The notes under the pieces are model-generated. The model ran no database searches. It saw only the letters and a program-made list of their open reading frames with translations, and was not told where the DNA came from. A program made the translations under genes and the position numbers. This document shows, one piece after another, positions 58,999 through 64,000 of a stretch of 64,000 nt of DNA. Every line of letters begins with the position of its first letter. Within the stretch, counting starts at the first letter, position 1. Source of the stretch: Stictocephala bisonia (lineage: Eukaryota > Arthropoda > Insecta > Hemiptera > Membracidae); assembly GCA_035578905.1 (NCBI GenBank), contig JAQJVL010000153.1:585501-649500 (forward strand). Direction: 5' to 3'.

Positions 58999-61808
58999 GA
59001 GAGGGTTGCTCATTTGCTCATTATATAAAAAAGTATTGAGACCCATCCCCCCTCCACACCAAAGCTGGAAAGCGTGCCAACTGGGGGATGGCTCAAAACA
59101 AGTCGAGCGATGAGATCATGGGTGGCAGTTGGAGGGTCAAAATAAGACTCGGCAGCTGAGCAAAACTAATTTTACTATCAAGAAAGCAAATATTAAATAA
59201 TCAAAAACGGCAGAAGGCCACAATATAAATTTGCAATTAAATAAATAACAAACCACACACAAAAGCTACAAGAACAACAAACTCTACAAATACCAAATTT
59301 AACAATTAACAAACTGTATGGCCTATCTGCAGCCTAGCCAGAGACACCCAAAACGTAAGACCATTTATTAACCATTTAAAAATGAACATTTAGAAACAAA
59401 TTTAGATAACCCCAAAATAACCCCGGCAATTTAGCCCACATCCCCTTGATTCCACCGGGCCAGGGAGTAAGCCGGAATCCCTGGTCAGCTCCGAATTAGA
59501 AGTTACGTAAAAGTACAATAATCCCCTTTTGGTGAGCTTAAAAATTAAACAATTTTTAAAAAAATATAACACGGTACCGTTCGAGTAAAAAGTCACTTCA
59601 AAACCCCCCCCCCCCCAATACACTTAACAAAAAAATAAATAACAATAACTAGGCCTAAACATATAAATAAAGAATACTATAGTTTAACAGTAGGGCCTAA
59701 CAAAACATAAAAATTTGAATAACTATAACAATAAAATAAACTAAAGATTAACAACAATAAATATTAACACAAATTTTTTTTATATTTTAAAAACCCTTCT
59801 TTTTTCTTAAATTTGCAATATCTATAACAATGTCCCCCATGGCTGTGTTTCCTAAAATCACTGTTCGAGTTTTAGGCCTAGGCCAAATACAGTTCCACAA
59901 ACATTTTTTTTCTTCTTTTTTTCTAATTTCACTGTTAGAGACCCCCAGCTCAGCCGCCGGGAAAACAAAATGGAAAGCACTGACCTGAGAACTGAAGACT
60001 CCTACCCAAAGATGTAGGTGGGGCAGCAGGGTCGCCAATGGCCTCTATACATGGTCCTCAGGCCAGGCTGGCAGTGCAGAATGTTCGACAATCCCCGGAC
60101 GGCAGGCCGAGGGTAGAAGCGTCCTACTCGAGGACCCTGGACTGAAAGGCCAAACACAGCAATTAAAAACAGTCCAGCCATCACCACCAAAATACTATAC
60201 ATAACCCCTAATACATGACATGGCAAAACAAAACAGGAACAGACAAAATTGTACCTGATTGGAGCACCCTAGAAAATAAAAGATAAATTTTTAGGCTATG
60301 ACTAATTATGTTGGAACCTCAGATTTAAGACAAATTACAAATTAACAAATTATAAAAGACGTAATTACGTATATGGAACTAAAATGACAAACTGAAACTA
60401 GGCTATGGATACATGAGCAATATGTTATAACATGAAAATCAAACTAAAGATAGGCTAGGTTATTGGCAAAGAACAAAAAATATGGTAAATCGGTAACTAC
60501 AACTGTAAAAAGGCTCAATAAAACATTATACAGAACTACTATTGACAATAAAGGCAGATATAAAAAGCATTAACGGTAATTAACGGTAAAAGTAACATGG
60601 AGCACATGGCTTTAACCTAGTCTGAGAAACATCTAGACAAAGAACACAAATTTAACAAAACTCTGAAAACACAAGTAAGAACGATTAATATTATTGAAAC
60701 AAAATATTCTCACCAAAAGGGTGATTAAATATTAAAACTTACAAAATGAACACTTACGTTTTAGAGCTTCTAGCCTATCATCTCGTGACTAACGGCTGCT
60801 GAGAACCAACTCGAACTACTAGAACAATCTAGAAGATGGCCAACCTGACAGCCAAAGGCCGGAACACGGAACGAACGGATCCGGGCCAACAGCCACCAAA
60901 TTACGCGAATCGCAGGGCATGAGCGATCTCAGGCAGCCCGGCAGCCAACGACAAAAAAAAAAAATGAAATGTACCGGTCAAAAGACCTGGTACAACATTT
61001 ATAGCTAATAAAAAAGTTATTACAATTTACAATTATTTAAAGGGTTTTTTAAATGAACAATAATTTTAAACTAAATAAAAATGTTCTTTATTGGTGACAT
61101 TAATTTAAATTTACTTGAAAATACTTATTCAATTGAGCATTACAGCACTGTTCAGTAAGTGATGCGTAAGTAGGACCAAAAATGTTCAAAGAGTGAGTGC
61201 GAGTAGAGAATGCTAATAAGCACGGAGGACCACTGCTCTTCCGGAGCAGACGTGAGAATCAACTAATGAGAGAGATTAATAAATTGATTAGAGAGAATTA
61301 ACTCACCACTGAGCTTGGTTGAACACTAATCCAGCAGGAGTAGTTGGAGACACTTGTGGTAATCCAGTCTACCTTCCTTGATCACAGTCCTAGAGCACAG
61401 AAGAGTAGTCGTGGAAGTACGAACGCTTCGAGAGTCCAGTAGACCGATCACGTACCGCACAAACGAAGTTCTTGAAGGTCTGGATGAGTAGCACAAAGTT
61501 AGAGAAAAGTAACAAAGTTAGAGAGAGTTAGAATTTAAAGCACACAAACTAATTGGTGAGTTGGAGAAAGAGACCACGCGAGAGAGGTGTTTGCACATAG
61601 AGAGCTTCTTGCGTTCTAACACATTGAGACTAAGCGAGAGAGTTGCTTACACGCCGAGAGTGTCGTGCTGTCTGGGGCGAAAAACGTCGCCTCGCATCGC
61701 CTCAGGCGAGTGTAATTCTAGACCACCAATGAGAGCTCGAGTTTGAGGTGGCGTGATGGTTATTCTGAGGGCAGATAACCCTCTCTCTCTCTTGGTTTCG
61801 GTGAGAAT
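58999..61808. other. Unassigned, possible retroelement non-coding region
   Basis: Contains a C13 run (59604-59616), an A-run near 60953-60963 and, from about 61190 to 61800, a GC-richer purine-biased stretch with repeated gttagaga/gagagag motifs. No LTR pair, PBS or open frame could be established. It may be the leader of some retroelement, but this is not supported beyond composition. Confidence 0.3.
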
Positions 61809-64000
61809 GTGAAATACCAAAAATTCAATTCTTATAACTATAGAGTATATGAACTAAGTACAATTATCTTATTACCTAACAGCACAATTATGGCACTAAA
61901 CGGGTTTGAATATTTAATAAGGCAACCAACACGAATAACTGATGAAACAATATCATGTATAGACCATGCTTATGTAAAGTTGGCCAATAAGAATGCCATG
62001 GAAGTGTGTGCTAAACGCAGGGATCACTGATCACTCGGCAACAATGGTGACGTTGATTGTGAGGCCTGTAGTGGAGGTGGGTGAACAATCTGGTTTGGAG
62101 GCATATCGCACAGACTACTGTTATCGAATCTTGAAAAGACGAACTGGTCTGAGGTTTATTCCAATAGCAATCCGTCAACAGCTTTTGATCATTTTCACTC
62201 TTTGTTTCAAAAGGCAGTATTTGACAGTAGGGTTTTAAAGAAAAATATCAATCAGAAGAAAATTAAACCTTGGATAAATAATCATATTTGCATAAAGATA
62301 AAATTGAAAAACAAAATTTATGAGACAGTTAAAAAACATCCAAACAATATAAAGCTAAAAAATTATTTTATTAAATTTAGAAATAAATTACAAGTAGAAA
62401 TTTCTAACACTAAAAATATGTATTATGAAGATCTTTTTAAAAAGTGTAATGGTGACTCGAAGGCTACATGGCGGATTGTTAATGATATAACTGGACAGAA
62501 ACAAAAAGATATATCAATAAATAAGTTAAGTATAAATGGTAGTGATGTAAGTGATACTCAGATAATTTGCAATGAATTTAATAACTACTTTTTGTCCAAG
62601 TAGATAATTTAAATATCCATAAAATAAAACCAACTGCCTTTGAGACTTGCCACCTTAAGGATATTTTTAAGACGAATTATTCATTAAGATCTATGTTTTT
62701 AGATCATGTGTAAGATCTATGTTTTTTAGCTGAGGACTTGACTAGTGTAATTATGTCTATAAAAATGGAAAGTCTCCAGGAATTGATAATGTTAGTTCTT
62801 ACATGGTTAAAATTGCATTTCCTAAAATAATGGATCTTCTGTTATATTTGGTTAATTTACGTTTTGAGGAAAGTGTATTTCCAGATATTCTAAAAACAGC
62901 TGTGGTGATTCCTTTGCACAAAAATAGACCTGTCAATGATTGCAGTAATTTTAGGCCAATATCTCTCCTTCTACGTTTGCGAAGATCTTTGAGAAATTAA
63001 TGAAGAAAAAATTAGTAACGTTCCTTGAGAAAACAAAATTTTTAGTCAAAGACAGTTTGGTTTCAGAGAGGGGATGAACACTGAAGCAGCTTTAAAGCAG
63101 TTTATGGATGATATTTATTTTTCTTTAAACATGGTTAAGAAGGTCAGTGAAATTTTTTTAGACATTAAAAAGGCGTTTGGTACTGTAGATCATAAGATTC
63201 TTTTAAGAAAGCTGTATAACTGTGTATCAGGGGAAATGTTTTTTCTTGGTTTGAAAGTTATTTAATATTCAGAAAGCAACTTGTCAAAATTAATGGTTCA
63301 TTCAGTGATTTAGGTTATATTAATAATGGTGTACCTAAGGGTCAGTTTTGGGAGCAATTCTGTTTCTTATCTCTATTAATGATCTTTGCACTGCAAATCT
63401 TAATGGTAAATTAACATCATTCGCAGATGATACGGCATTGTGTTACATAGAAAATTGCTGGACGGTTATAAATAATACATTGAATAAGGATCTTAATGCA
63501 ATTCAATTGTAGTTTATAGAAAGTAATATGATATTAAGTCCAGAAAAGACAAAGTATATTAATTTTAGCTTAAGAAATGAAATGAAATTCAATAATGAAA
63601 TAATCTATAAATGTGTACACTGTGTTTGCAGTAACACTAGGTGTGTTATGGACTGTGCTATTGTTAAACAAACTGACAGCTTAAAATATCTTGACTTAAC
63701 TCTTGATCAGGAAATGAATTGGAAAAATCATATAGAACATTTGAAAAAAAAAAATTAAATGGTATATTATTAACATTTTATTTTTTTGAAACTTTTATGT
63801 TTAGACAATGTTCTAGGAACATTATATTATTCGCTTGTGCATAGTAGATTAGACTATGGTTTATTTTGCTGGGGCAGAACCTTTGAAACCAATCTGAGGA
63901 CCTTAATAATCCAACAAAATTCATAAGAATAATTAAAAATAAAAGCAGAATGGAACCATCACGCCCATAGTTTGTTAGTCTAAATATCTTGCCGTTAAAA
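61809..64000 (+). pseudogene. Non-LTR ORF2 (endonuclease end and RT), runs off the window
   Basis: Starts inside an AP-endonuclease (LNGFEYLIRQPTRITDE, SCIDHAYVK, then ITDHSA in another frame). The linker follows at 62202-62603 (WRIVNDITGQ), then RT: GKSPGIDN, VIPLHKNRPVNDCSNFRPIS, DIKKAFGTVDHKILL, GVPKG.., catalytic FADDTALCY and NMILSPEKTKYINF. A Cys cluster (CVHCVCSNTRCVMDC) precedes LKYLDLTLDQEMNWKNH, and YGLFCWGRTFETN follows. At least five frameshifts or stops separate these pieces. The 5' end is truncated, and the 3' end lies past 64000. Confidence 0.85.

Noticed and set aside
61561..61746. 61-codon frame in the GC-richer stretch
   Set aside because: No domain and strong purine-repeat bias. 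More likely non-coding repeat sequence.

Overview
The window is AT-rich eukaryotic DNA, most likely from an arthropod and probably an insect. The evidence is spliced coding exons with GT..AG borders and a dense mix of CR1/Jockey-type non-LTR elements, a Ty3/gypsy element, a mariner, pogo/Tigger-like elements, a P-element relic and tRNA-derived SINEs. Several short motifs, such as taggcctac, recall hemipteran genomes, but that assignment is a guess.

One host gene is recognisable. Seven + strand exons between 11280 and 55161 encode the first 348 codons of a peroxisomal acyl-CoA oxidase of the ACOX3 type. Reading phases join perfectly across all six introns. The C-terminal half, with the catalytic glutamate, is not seen and should lie beyond 64000. 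No other host gene was recognised.

Layout. 1-11279 is intergenic or upstream, with a hAT-like terminus, an 820-bp foldback, an (AT)n tract and two decayed reverse transcriptase (RT) pieces. 11433-17542 (intron 1) holds two pogo-like elements, a nested SINE and a P-type transposase relic. 21050-44952 (intron 4, 23.9 kb) is almost entirely retroelements: an intact two-ORF CR1-like element (24990-29417, +), a 5'-truncated gypsy pol (29647-32720, -), a third pogo-like element (33805-35293), a 5'-truncated non-LTR element (35560-37507, -) and a long non-LTR element (about 37508-43661, -). 45128-51031 (intron 5) carries a mariner with both termini and a non-LTR relic. 51148-54997 (intron 6) and the 3' part of the window hold more non-LTR fragments and a tRNA-derived SINE.

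The most unusual object is ORF1 of the 37.5-43.7 kb non-LTR element. It joins a Ulp1-type SUMO/ubiquitin-like protease, an SGNH esterase and a TARG1/OARD1-like macrodomain, three activities that remove protein or ester modifications. In both this element and the intact 25-29 kb element, ORF2 lies in the -1 frame relative to ORF1, and a canonical -1 slippery heptamer sits in frame just before the ORF1 stop.
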